Position numbers and translations under genes: made by a program. The notes below the pieces were generated by a model that was not told the origin of the DNA, did no database searches, and saw only the letters and a program-made list of their open reading frames with translations. This document shows positions 8,784-16,596 of a stretch of DNA of 35,195 bases, piece after piece. The first letter of the stretch is position 1, and each line of letters begins with the position of its first letter. Origin of the DNA: UBA1858 sp039182865 (GTDB taxonomy: Bacteria; Pseudomonadota; Gammaproteobacteria; UBA4575); contig JBCDBX010000011.1 of the NCBI GenBank assembly GCA_039182865.1, forward strand, positions 1 to 35,195. The letters are read 5' to 3'.

Positions 8784-9236
8784 TTATGTGGTGCTAAGTT
8801 GGTGTCGAAATAAAACCATTGTAGACTTCCTAAATCCATGTTTGCGGTATAGATTTTGAGCAGATTGATTACTAGAATCTGTAAGCAAACTAATCCTCTT
8901 ACAACCTGTTAGATTTGCATGACTTATTGCATGATTAAGTAAAGCTGATCCTACCCCTTTTCCTCTTGACACCGGTTTTACAATCATATCCTCCAAAATG
9001 GCTACCTTCCCACCAAGTGCTGTAGACACACTATATAGAAGGTTAACTGTACCTATGATTTCATTATTTTCCTTAGCTACAAAAATATCACCAATGCTTG
9101 GATTTTCAATAATTTCCCTCAGACCATTGCTCTGCGCAGATTCATCAGGAGTGAATTCTACTTCTTGTGTAAATAAAATACCTAGCAGCTTACCTAGTTG
9201 AGGTATATCTTCATTTACAGCTCTCAAGATATTCAT
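8784..9236 (-). CDS. GNAT family N-acetyltransferase
   Basis: This 150-residue single-domain GNAT protein transfers an acetyl group from acetyl-CoA to an amine. The acetyl-CoA pyrophosphate-binding loop RGKGVG is at residues 91-96, following the usual beta-4 strand (ILEDMIVKP). The downstream segment QNLYRKHGFRKS is the classic motif B/C tyrosine region. The acceptor is not predictable; it could be a small molecule, antibiotic, polyamine or protein. It is divergent from the gamma-glutamylaminecyclotransferase-like gene, with about 90 bases between starts. Confidence 0.88.
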   Translation of the reverse strand: MNILRAVNEDIPQLGKLLGILFTQEVEFTPDESAQSNGLREIIENPSIGDIFVAKENNEIIGTVNLLYSVSTALGGKVAILEDMIVKPVSRGKGVGSALLNHAISHANLTGCKRISLLTDSSNQSAQNLYRKHGFRKSTMVLFRHQLSTT

Positions 9237-9329
9237 ATTTGAAAGTATTTAATATACATTTGATCCAATCAATTTTAAATTTACAATGCTCGAGACTAAT
9301 CTATTAAAGTAAAGATTTCACTCCAAGCT

Positions 9330-9731
9330 ATGATTGATTTATTTGTCTATGGCACTCTAAAAAAAGGATACCCAAACCATACTGGGTATCTAGACAACTC
9401 TTATTTTAAAGGAATATTTAAAACAGTTGCAAAATTTCCTTTAGTTATTGCCGGAAAAAGATTTACACCTGTAATGATGCCTGAGCCTGGTATTGGATAT
9501 CATGTCATTGGCGAACTCTATTCCATCAACGAGGAGACTTTAATTAAAATTGACTTTCTGGAGTCAATTGGCAAATCTTATGGCTATACTCGTAACAATT
9601 TAGAAGTAATAAATTTAGAAAATGAATTTTCAATACAATGCTACTCATATTTCAAAGGCAGAGATAAGCTGAAGCTTATTCACACTGAATATCTGGAAAA
9701 ATATACAGATGCTCGATATTTAAAAAAATAA
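9330..9731 (+). CDS. Gamma-glutamylaminecyclotransferase-like protein
   Basis: This 133-residue protein belongs to the gamma-glutamylcyclotransferase superfamily, which releases 5-oxoproline from gamma-glutamyl compounds. The substrate-binding loop VYGTLKKGYPNH near the N-terminus, the FPLVIAG strand and the GELYSI segment resemble the GGACT branch, which acts on gamma-glutamyl amines. Glu78 in IDFLES fits the catalytic acid/base. This could matter here because gamma-glutamyl-methylamide is an intermediate of methylamine assimilation, but the gene is not in the methylamine operons, so the link is speculation. It ends 19 bases from the convergent B3/B4 gene. Confidence 0.8.
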   Translation: MIDLFVYGTLKKGYPNHTGYLDNSYFKGIFKTVAKFPLVIAGKRFTPVMMPEPGIGYHVIGELYSINEETLIKIDFLESIGKSYGYTRNNLEVINLENEFSIQCYSYFKGRDKLKLIHTEYLEKYTDARYLKK

Positions 9732-9750
9732 AAAATTTAATAGTTTTTGC

Positions 9751-10425
9751 TTATCTTATGTCCATCGAGTAGTCTAGCGGCTCATCATTGTATTGATTAA
9801 TAAACTCTATCAGTTCTTTTACTGCAATTAACAATAGATCTAATTCAATATTTTTATTTCCCTGAAATATAACTAGTGCAGAGTTAGAATTTTTTGAAAT
9901 TTTAGTTCTATTACATTGTTTACATTCGAGTCTGCATATCACCTCTTCAGTATCATCAAAATAGCAGTATTCTCCTTGTGAAATCGTTTCAGACTTTTTC
10001 GCACCAAGCGGTACAAACAACTCATTGCCACTGCTTAGGTTGAGGTTCACATTGCCTTCAATTTCTTCAAGGTCATGCGCACCAATAGATATATGGTGTT
10101 TCATAGAGACATAATTATAGCTATCGACCAAGAAGTTTATCGAGGTTAGTTTTCTTTTCTCAAAAAGAACCCTAAACATACTCTGAGGCGATGATAGCAA
10201 CCGCTTATTGCGCATATTTATGGAATCATGTAAATCATGATAGCCGACCAGATGAGGATGTCTGCTGATTGACTCATATGTTTTATTCTGCAGTAACAAA
10301 TCATGATAATCTGAAATTACATTATTATGCTTGGGATCATTTATATCATTATTGATATTATGTAAAACAAGGAAAACAACCTGGATGCCTAGCTTCTTTA
10401 CATTTTGGTCGATCTCAAAATTCAT
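9751..10425 (-). CDS. Stand-alone B3/B4 tRNA-binding-domain protein
   Basis: This 224-residue protein matches the B3/B4 domain best known from the beta subunit of phenylalanyl-tRNA synthetase, where it forms the editing site that clears Tyr-tRNA. The central pattern is clear: INFLVDSYNYVSMKHHISIG, AHDLEEIEGNVNL, then GEYCYFDD and a CRLECKQCNRTKIS segment. Many bacteria carry such free-standing proteins and their function is mostly unknown; trans-editing or amino-acid/amide binding are possibilities. It follows ureD after 92 bases on the same strand, so it may be the last gene of the urease transcript. I assign it from pattern recognition rather than a search. Confidence 0.7.
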   Translation of the reverse strand: MNFEIDQNVKKLGIQVVFLVLHNINNDINDPKHNNVISDYHDLLLQNKTYESISRHPHLVGYHDLHDSINMRNKRLLSSPQSMFRVLFEKRKLTSINFLVDSYNYVSMKHHISIGAHDLEEIEGNVNLNLSSGNELFVPLGAKKSETISQGEYCYFDDTEEVICRLECKQCNRTKISKNSNSALVIFQGNKNIELDLLLIAVKELIEFINQYNDEPLDYSMDIR

Positions 10426-10517
10426 TTTGTTAATCTTAAATTCTAAATGCTAACGCTATTAATTTTTAAAGTTACTGTGTGCCCCACATTTTATAATATA
10501 TCGTCTTTCACATCGGA

Positions 10518-11330
10518 TTACTTTCTTCGTGTAATTGGCTCCACACCAAATATATTATTTCGTATTAATTTCCAATAATAAATCGAAGATTCTTTCAGCA
10601 AATGACTTTCTGATATTAGAAACTTTATCAGTATCCCTGAGTTGTTAGGTAGTTTTGATGCCCCTCCATAAATAAATGAATTTTCTTGTAAGTCTTTTTG
10701 TAATATTGCAAGCAAATCATCTGTGCAATACTTTTGTGTAACAAGTGCGATGGTACCCATTCCTACATAGTTAAATTTATTGAATGGATTTAAATTTTCA
10801 GGTGTGACTGTGTATATATCACGCACTAATAATTTATTATCTGAGGAATAAATACTAAAATTACTATTGAGTTTTCGAAATTTAGACTGCTTGTCATCCA
10901 ACTGATGAATTATAAATCCATCTACTATTATCGCTGTACTGGAATTGTCAATTTTTAACTTTACATTCGAAGTGAGTTCAGAATTTGGAAACAATATTAG
11001 CGGATCTGAAAAATACTCAGTATATGAATTATTTTTAGCTTCTACATTTATCGTTTGTATTGATTTTCCTTCTGGCATGCTATGCACTATGGTTGACGCT
11101 TGGGTTGTAACATGACTATTTGAATTAGAATTTGCAACCACATTAGTTGTTAGTGACTCGTTTTGATAAATCCCTCCTGATGCTGATTGTATATAAATAT
11201 TTGCCATTCCATGTGGATCGCTTTCAAAATATTGCGCCCCACATATATGAAATGGGTAAGAAGCAAATTGTGAATTTAAGAAGGATTTACCAGTCTCGTC
11301 TGTAGAAAATTCTAGCGATAAATTAGACAT
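10518..11330 (-). CDS. ureD: Urease accessory protein UreD
   Basis: This 270-residue protein is the scaffold that binds apo-urease first and recruits UreF and UreG for nickel insertion. Typical segments are the N-terminal FHICGAQYFESDPHGMANIYIQS region, the SASGGIYQNESL turn (the usual GGxxxGD-like block, degenerated here), and HVTTQASTIVHS, which corresponds to the conserved TTQaaxkvyr segment. The sequence is divergent and AT-driven (many Asn, Ser, Ile), but position directly after ureG (9-base gap) supports the call. Confidence 0.85.
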   Translation of the reverse strand: MSNLSLEFSTDETGKSFLNSQFASYPFHICGAQYFESDPHGMANIYIQSASGGIYQNESLTTNVVANSNSNSHVTTQASTIVHSMPEGKSIQTINVEAKNNSYTEYFSDPLILFPNSELTSNVKLKIDNSSTAIIVDGFIIHQLDDKQSKFRKLNSNFSIYSSDNKLLVRDIYTVTPENLNPFNKFNYVGMGTIALVTQKYCTDDLLAILQKDLQENSFIYGGASKLPNNSGILIKFLISESHLLKESSIYYWKLIRNNIFGVEPITRRK

Positions 11331-11339
11331 GACATAATC

Positions 11340-11957
11340 TCAATTAAATAACACGTTTGAGATAATATGTTCTGCGACTTCGGAGATCCCATCCCCTGTT
11401 TTACAATTAGTAAGGATTGTGGATTTATTCCCTCTAACCTCGCTGCTTTCTTTTTTCATTAGCTCAATATCCGCACCAACATATGGTGCAAGATCTACCT
11501 TATTAATGACTAGTAAATCTGACTGGATAATCCCTGGGCCCCGCTTCCTTGGAATATCATCACCTTCCGCAGTATCAATGACAAATATCCAATAATCCAC
11601 CAACTCAAGCGAAAACGTTGAAGCTAAATTATCTCCTCCACTTTCTATAAAGATTATCTCAAGGTCATTAAATTTTCTATCAAGTAAGTTGGCCGCTTGA
11701 ATATTTAAGGTAGGGTCTTCACGGATCACAGTATGCGGACAAGCACCTGCCTCCACACCAATGATTTTATCTTCATCTAGCAAGCCAGAGTTCCTAATTC
11801 GCTTAGCATCTTCTTGTGTGACAAGATCATTTGTGACTACAGCCACCTCGGTTCCGCGGGATATGAAATAAGGTATTAATTGTTCTAATAATGCAGTTTT
11901 GCCTGACCCTACTGGGCCGCCAATACCAACCCTCGCTGGATCACTAGTATTACTCAT
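11340..11957 (-). CDS. ureG: Urease accessory GTPase UreG
   Basis: This 205-residue SIMIBI-class GTPase hydrolyses GTP to drive nickel delivery into urease. The P-loop GPVGSGKT is at residues 14-21. The metal-binding CPH motif (EAGACPHTVIRED) that holds nickel in the UreG dimer is present, followed by ESGGDNL and the guanine-specificity motif NKVDLAPYVGAD. The ATG overlaps the ureC stop by four bases (ATGA), indicating translational coupling. The protein looks complete and functional. Confidence 0.97.
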   Translation of the reverse strand: MSNTSDPARVGIGGPVGSGKTALLEQLIPYFISRGTEVAVVTNDLVTQEDAKRIRNSGLLDEDKIIGVEAGACPHTVIREDPTLNIQAANLLDRKFNDLEIIFIESGGDNLASTFSLELVDYWIFVIDTAEGDDIPRKRGPGIIQSDLLVINKVDLAPYVGADIELMKKESSEVRGNKSTILTNCKTGDGISEVAEHIISNVLFN

Positions 11958-13666
11958 CTGAGCATATAACGTTGAGCAAGTGGTAATGTCTTAGCTGGTT
12001 CACAAGTAGCGAGTTCACCATCAACATAGACATCAAAAGTCTGCGGATTGACAGTTACTTTAGGACAACTTGAATTGTGTAACATATGACTTTTGTTAAG
12101 CTTTCTAGTACCAACCGCAGGGAGTAATTCTTTCTTTAATCCCAACTTTTCTTGAAGATTGTTATCCACTGCTAATTGATTAACAAAATTCACACTTAAC
12201 TGCTGCTTGGCTGAACCGAAAGCTCCCCATTGTGGGCGCATCAGCATTGGTTCACAAGTCATTAAAGAAGCTGAACTATCGCCCATCGCAGACCAAACGA
12301 TGAAGCCACCTTTGACTATAAGTTCTGGCTTAATACCGAAAAATGCTGGTTTCCATAAAACTAAATCAGCAATTTTTCCATTTTCTAGCGATCCAATGTG
12401 TTCATCGATACCAAATGTTCTCGCTGCATTTATTGTGTACTTTGCTATATATCTTTTTATGCGCTCGTTATCACCACGCTTAGTTGTTTCAGTATCTAGT
12501 CGGCCTCTTTGATCCCGCATTTTACTGGCAAGCTGCCAGGTTCTGCATATCACTTCATTGATTCTTCCCATGCCTTGGCTATCTGAACCCAACATTGAGA
12601 TACCCCCCAAATCATGCAGCACATCTTCTGCTGCAATAGTTTGTGCACGAATACGACTTTCGGCAAAAGCAACATCTTCAGGAATCGCAGGATTTAGATG
12701 ATGACATACCATGGTCATATCCAAATGCTCATCAAAAGTGTTTACAGTATAAGGATTGGTGGGGTTGGTAGAGGAAGGCAGACAGTTATATTCACCAGCA
12801 ACCTTAATAATATCTGGCGCGTGTCCACCTCCAGCACCTTCGGTATGATACATATGAATCGTGCGGCCATTTATTGCAGCTAATGTATTTTCTACAAAAC
12901 CACTTTCGTTAAGTGTATCTGTATGCAGCTGTACTTGAAAATCCAGCTCATCAGCCACAGACAAACAAGTATCAATTACCGCAGGCATTGCTCCCCAATC
13001 TTCATGAATCTTTAATCCCAAACATCCACCTGCCAGCTGATCGAGTAGCGACTTAGGTTTTGAAGTATTTCCTCTACCTAAAAATCCAAAATTAATTGGC
13101 CATTGTTCAGACGAAAGCAGCATTTTCCCAACATTCCAAGCGCCTCCACAATCGATTCCAACTGTAATTGGACCAAGTGATCCACCAATCATGGTTGTAA
13201 TACCTGAACTTAATGCATGTTCACATAATTGCGCACTATCAAAATGCACATGCACATCAATTCCACCTGGAGTCGCAATCAGACCTTCTGCATCACGAAC
13301 GGTTGTCGCTGCACCACAAATCAGATTTGAATTTACACCGTCCATGGTGGCAGGATTTCCTGCTTTACCGATATCAACAATTTTTCCTTCTTTGATGCCG
13401 ATATCGCCTTTTACTATGCCAAGTACCGGATCTATCACCAAGGCATTACTGATTAGCATGTCTAGAGAGCCTGCTGCACTATCGTAGCCTGGCGTTAAGC
13501 CCAACCCATCACGCAATGTCTTACCACCACCATGAAGGCATTCGTCACCATATACTGTGTAGTCTTTTTCTACTTCTGCAATTAATGATGTATCACCAAG
13601 TCGTATTGCATCACCTTTAGTTGGCCCATACATAGTGGCATACTCTTTACGGGAAAGCTTAATCAT
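11954..13666 (-). CDS. ureC: Urease catalytic (alpha) subunit
   Basis: This 570-residue amidohydrolase hydrolyses urea to ammonia and carbamate at a di-nickel centre. All nickel ligands can be placed: His139 and His141 (DVHVHF), the carbamylated Lys219 (GLKIHEDWG), His221, His248 (LHTDT), His274 (YHTEGAGGGHA) and the Asp in GSDSQGMGR. The flap motif MVCHHLN with its mobile cysteine and catalytic His is intact. The segment after TTMIGG (GSLGPITVGIDCGGAWNV) is less like the canonical sequence, but no catalytic residue is lost. The gene starts one base inside the stop of the fused gamma/beta gene (TAATG), so the two should be translated in a fixed ratio. Confidence 0.98.
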   Translation of the reverse strand: MIKLSRKEYATMYGPTKGDAIRLGDTSLIAEVEKDYTVYGDECLHGGGKTLRDGLGLTPGYDSAAGSLDMLISNALVIDPVLGIVKGDIGIKEGKIVDIGKAGNPATMDGVNSNLICGAATTVRDAEGLIATPGGIDVHVHFDSAQLCEHALSSGITTMIGGSLGPITVGIDCGGAWNVGKMLLSSEQWPINFGFLGRGNTSKPKSLLDQLAGGCLGLKIHEDWGAMPAVIDTCLSVADELDFQVQLHTDTLNESGFVENTLAAINGRTIHMYHTEGAGGGHAPDIIKVAGEYNCLPSSTNPTNPYTVNTFDEHLDMTMVCHHLNPAIPEDVAFAESRIRAQTIAAEDVLHDLGGISMLGSDSQGMGRINEVICRTWQLASKMRDQRGRLDTETTKRGDNERIKRYIAKYTINAARTFGIDEHIGSLENGKIADLVLWKPAFFGIKPELIVKGGFIVWSAMGDSSASLMTCEPMLMRPQWGAFGSAKQQLSVNFVNQLAVDNNLQEKLGLKKELLPAVGTRKLNKSHMLHNSSCPKVTVNPQTFDVYVDGELATCEPAKTLPLAQRYMLR

Positions 13667-14370
13667 TATTTTATTCCTTTGAAACGACGAATTTTTGCTT
13701 TGTGTAATGCATTTTGTTTATTGCTATCACTTAATGTAGATCCATTCGTAAGATTATTTAAACCAAAGATTTCTTTTGCTCCACCAAAAGCTACTAACTG
13801 AACTTGTTTAGATTCGCCTGGCTCAAATCGCACTGCGGTCCCAGCTGGTATATCTAAGTGCAAACCAAAACTTTTTTCACGATCAAAATCTAATTCAGAG
13901 TTCACTTCAAAAAAGTGGTAATGACTGCCAACTTGAACTGGGCGATCACCAGTATTTATTACCTTTAAGTTTGTTTCCTTTTTGCCTTCATTAATTTTAA
14001 TGTCACCTGTGTCTGGGAGTAATTCACCTGGTATCACTTCAGATTTAGATTTTTTGCTTTTGCTACCATGACGAATTGGATCATGTACAGTAACTAGCTT
14101 AGTACCGTCTGGAAATGTTGCTTCAACCTGGAGCATATGCATCATGTGCTGAACTCCAGGCATAACATCATCTGTACTTAAAATAGTCGATCCAAAACTG
14201 ATTAATTCGGCAACAGATTTTCCCTCTCTTGCTCCCTCTAAAATTTCATTTGCAATGATCGCCGTTGCTTCAGGATAATTTAAACTTAAGCCTCTGGCTT
14301 TTCGATCTTGTGCCAAACAGGCGGCTGTATAGATTGTCAATCTTTCAAGTTCTGTAGGAGTTAAAAGCAT
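13666..14370 (-). CDS. ureAB: Fused urease gamma-beta subunit (UreA-UreB)
   Basis: This 234-residue protein joins the two small urease subunits. Residues 1-100 are UreA (MLLTPTELERLTIYTAA, then VMPGVQHMMHMLQVEATFPDGTKLV), a Lys/Ser-rich linker follows (SKSKKSKSE), and the remainder is UreB (VIPGELLPDTGDI, GDRPVQVGSHYHFFEVN, PAGTAVRFEPGE). Most bacteria encode these separately; Helicobacter has the same kind of fusion. The frame is open upstream to 14490, but that would overlap ureF. The ATG at 14370, after a GGATAG-like site and 22 bases past the ureF stop, matches the family N-terminus exactly. Confidence 0.95.
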   Translation of the reverse strand: MLLTPTELERLTIYTAACLAQDRKARGLSLNYPEATAIIANEILEGAREGKSVAELISFGSTILSTDDVMPGVQHMMHMLQVEATFPDGTKLVTVHDPIRHGSKSKKSKSEVIPGELLPDTGDIKINEGKKETNLKVINTGDRPVQVGSHYHFFEVNSELDFDREKSFGLHLDIPAGTAVRFEPGESKQVQLVAFGGAKEIFGLNNLTNGSTLSDSNKQNALHKAKIRRFKGIK

Positions 14371-14392
14371 TTTACTATCCGTATTCTTTCTA

Positions 14393-15073
14393 TCAGTTAA
14401 TAAAGAGTCTTGAATCTGAAACTTCATGGCGCATAGACGCAATATCAACACAAGGTGTATATGCTTTGATCTCTGAAAAATCAGGTACAAGATTGGAAAT
14501 AGCTTGAATAATTATTGGGTGAAGATTACTAATAATCGATTGTGATTCAATATGACCTAGCTTGCCGAGTCGCAAAGCTGCACCTAAAATATTGATACAT
14601 AGATTATAAGCAGAAATGCACTGAATCGAATCTAATGATAGATTGATTGACTTCCATATCAATGCCTGCATCACGACTTGATGTCCACAGGCATTTGATT
14701 TGTATACTCTATTCAAATAATCTGAAGCAATTTGATTACCTAGAGACTCATATGTTGACAACATTGCAATGCCAAGTTTTTTTGAGCCCTCTCTAAACTC
14801 TTCATTGAGTATTAAAGTTTCAAGATAATTATCTATCTCTTGAATTCTGGTGATTTGTTCTGCTTGATTATAAGTATGTACTAAAACAACCCTATCAAAT
14901 TCTTGCCACCGTTGTGTTAACTGGTTTACGAGAATAGATTCAATATCAGTTTTAGATTCAATAATTCCCTCGTTTATCAGCTCTTCAGCACCCCAAGAAA
15001 ACGACACCGAACCTGTTGGGAAAAAACTGTCGCTGTGCTGCATGATTGATAATATTTCTATGTTATCCATCAT
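14393..15073 (-). CDS. ureF: Urease accessory protein UreF
   Basis: This 226-residue all-helical protein forms the UreD-UreF-UreG nickel-insertion complex and controls UreG GTPase activity. The opening IMQHSDSFFPTGSVSFSWGAEELINEG is a recognisable variant of the LLQLasPxLPvGxFsySqGLE signature. The final residues SMRHEVSDSRLF correspond to the usual C-terminal sMxHExqxxRLF. It overlaps the end of ureE by 11 bases. Complete; moderately divergent. Confidence 0.9.
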   Translation of the reverse strand: MMDNIEILSIMQHSDSFFPTGSVSFSWGAEELINEGIIESKTDIESILVNQLTQRWQEFDRVVLVHTYNQAEQITRIQEIDNYLETLILNEEFREGSKKLGIAMLSTYESLGNQIASDYLNRVYKSNACGHQVVMQALIWKSINLSLDSIQCISAYNLCINILGAALRLGKLGHIESQSIISNLHPIIIQAISNLVPDFSEIKAYTPCVDIASMRHEVSDSRLFIN

Positions 15074-15524
15074 TCTCTATTATCTCAATTGAGTGATTTG
15101 ATATTAAATTACTTAACCTGTTTAAGTAGGATTCTTTTGACGAGTTAAGCGCAATAAATAAATAGTGATCAGAAAATCTTACTTGCCAGTGCATATTCCC
15201 TGCAAAATAACCCAATTCAATTGCAGCATTGATATTGTGAGGCTTTATTTTTAACCATTTGACTTCGTTAGTTTTAAGCACTATAGCAAAGTCATCTTCA
15301 ATACATAGTATAGAACCATTCTCTAATACAGTATCTCGAGAAACAGATACTGCACAAGATCTACCTGCCGTGGTATACGCTTTAAATTTCTTCCTTGCTA
15401 AATCGACTGGATCAAGTTTTATAAACTCAATTTTATCGGAATGACTTAAAGTATGAATTTTATCAGAAAATACTTCATCATCTATCGAACCCAAAACACT
15501 ATTTAGTATCAGCATAGAATTCAT
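15063..15524 (-). CDS. ureE: Urease accessory nickel metallochaperone UreE
   Basis: This 153-residue protein delivers nickel to the urease assembly complex. The N-terminal domain carries the DPVDLARKKFKAYTTAGRSCAVSV segment (family: R-x-R-x-R-x-x-T-x-x-G). The C-terminal metal-binding domain has GYFAGNMHWQ, matching the LGNRH motif with the interfacial nickel ligand His112. There is no His-rich tail, so it should be a chaperone without nickel-storage capacity. Starts at 15524 or 15515 are both possible. It is the first gene of the ureEF-AB-CGD order. Confidence 0.88.
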   Translation of the reverse strand: MNSMLILNSVLGSIDDEVFSDKIHTLSHSDKIEFIKLDPVDLARKKFKAYTTAGRSCAVSVSRDTVLENGSILCIEDDFAIVLKTNEVKWLKIKPHNINAAIELGYFAGNMHWQVRFSDHYLFIALNSSKESYLNRLSNLISNHSIEIIENDG

Positions 15525-15547
15525 TCTATCTAAATTAATTAATCAAG

Positions 15548-15853
15548 TTATGGTTTTGTTCTAATACTTTTCTTGTATAGATAAACGCAGTCGGTGTCCT
15601 CGTCTCCTGACTCTAAAAGCTGACCATCAATTTTTAGTGTATCAATAAAATATTGCTGAACAGTCCTACAAGCTGTAAATGTCAATGCTTGCTTATAAAG
15701 CCAAATATCATCAGTTTGGTTAACCCCATGTCGATCAAACATTTCTTGTTTAGGATTAGCAGCAATACCTATATACCATTCCTGAAAATTTCCTCCGAAT
15801 TCTTTGATGTAGGCAAGTATTTCAAATTTGATTTGTTGCACACTTCGAATCAT
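15548..15853 (-). CDS. Conserved-type 101-residue protein of unknown function
   Basis: This small soluble protein has the pattern EWYIGIAANPKQEMFDRHGV in its first half and ends DCVYLYKKSIRTKP. I recognise this as the layout of a ~100-residue family seen in various bacteria (WYxGIAxDPxxRLF...VYxYKK) but know no function. The start resembles the GIY-YIG-like strand arrangement, which I would not press without a profile search. It sits 23 bases before ureE and 24 bases after the Sel1 protein, so it is probably in the urease transcript. Confidence 0.6.
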   Translation of the reverse strand: MIRSVQQIKFEILAYIKEFGGNFQEWYIGIAANPKQEMFDRHGVNQTDDIWLYKQALTFTACRTVQQYFIDTLKIDGQLLESGDEDTDCVYLYKKSIRTKP

Positions 15854-15877
15854 TTATGTAATGCCTTGATAATCTAA

Positions 15878-16561
15878 TCATGAGGGTAGTGGCTGCATTG
15901 CTACTTGAATTTGGTTAGCACCTGTTTTACTTCTCCATTGCTCAAATAAATTCATGCCCATTGCTTTCTCCTCAGATGACATACTATTAACAACAGATTC
16001 TAGTGCATTTAGTGCTGTACCTATTCCATGTTGAGCAGCAAGTGTCAGCCACACATAAGCTAGTACGCGATCTTTCTTGACTCCTTGACCATGAGCATAC
16101 ATATAACCCAATCGTGATTGCGAGGGATAATGTCCATTTTCAGCAGCTTGCTGATATAAACCTGCAGCCTTACTTTCATCTTGCTCAACCCCATCGCCTT
16201 TGCTATATAAAACTGCCAGATTAAACAGGCCGTTATTATCATTATTGTCTGCAGCTGCCGTTAACCATTTTATAGCATCATTAATTGATTTTTCTGTACC
16301 TTGCCCCATGTAATACATAACACCTATATTGGCTTGCGCCATGGCATTGTTTCTATTGGCAGCTTTTTCGTACCATTGTAATGCTTCATTAAGATTTAAT
16401 TCAGTTCCTTCACCATTTGCATACATAGATCCTACCCATGCCATTGCATCAGCATCATTTTCATTGGCTAGTTCAAGCCATATGGTAAAAGCAGGCTCAT
16501 ACTCACCACTCAGATAATGTTGTTTTGCTTTCTCAAAATTTGGTGTCATTTCTTCGTTCAT
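15878..16561 (-). CDS. Sel1-like repeat (TPR-type) protein
   Basis: This 227-residue protein is built of about five Sel1-like repeats of roughly 36 residues, for example AMAWVGSMYANGEGTELNLNEALQWYEKAA, AQANIGVMYYMGQGTEK, GLFNLAVLYSKGDGVEQ and SQSRLGYMYAHGQGVKK. Such solenoids act as protein-interaction scaffolds. No signal peptide is visible, so it is probably cytoplasmic. It lies between the Rieske-like gene (35-base gap) and the 101-residue gene in a run leading into urease. A role in assembling enzyme subunits is possible but not shown. Confidence 0.85.
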   Translation of the reverse strand: MNEEMTPNFEKAKQHYLSGEYEPAFTIWLELANENDADAMAWVGSMYANGEGTELNLNEALQWYEKAANRNNAMAQANIGVMYYMGQGTEKSINDAIKWLTAAADNNDNNGLFNLAVLYSKGDGVEQDESKAAGLYQQAAENGHYPSQSRLGYMYAHGQGVKKDRVLAYVWLTLAAQHGIGTALNALESVVNSMSSEEKAMGMNLFEQWRSKTGANQIQVAMQPLPS

Positions 16562-16596
16562 AATCTACATTTACTCATTAGGATTAAGTATATTTT

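Noticed and set aside
12207..13487. Plus-strand open frames antisense to ureC
   Set aside because: They mirror a fully conserved urease gene, carry no family features and have no ribosome sites.
14371..14490. N-terminal extension of the fused UreA-UreB protein to 14490
   Set aside because: It overlaps the end of ureF, and the added residues do not resemble UreA; the family begins at MLLTPTE.
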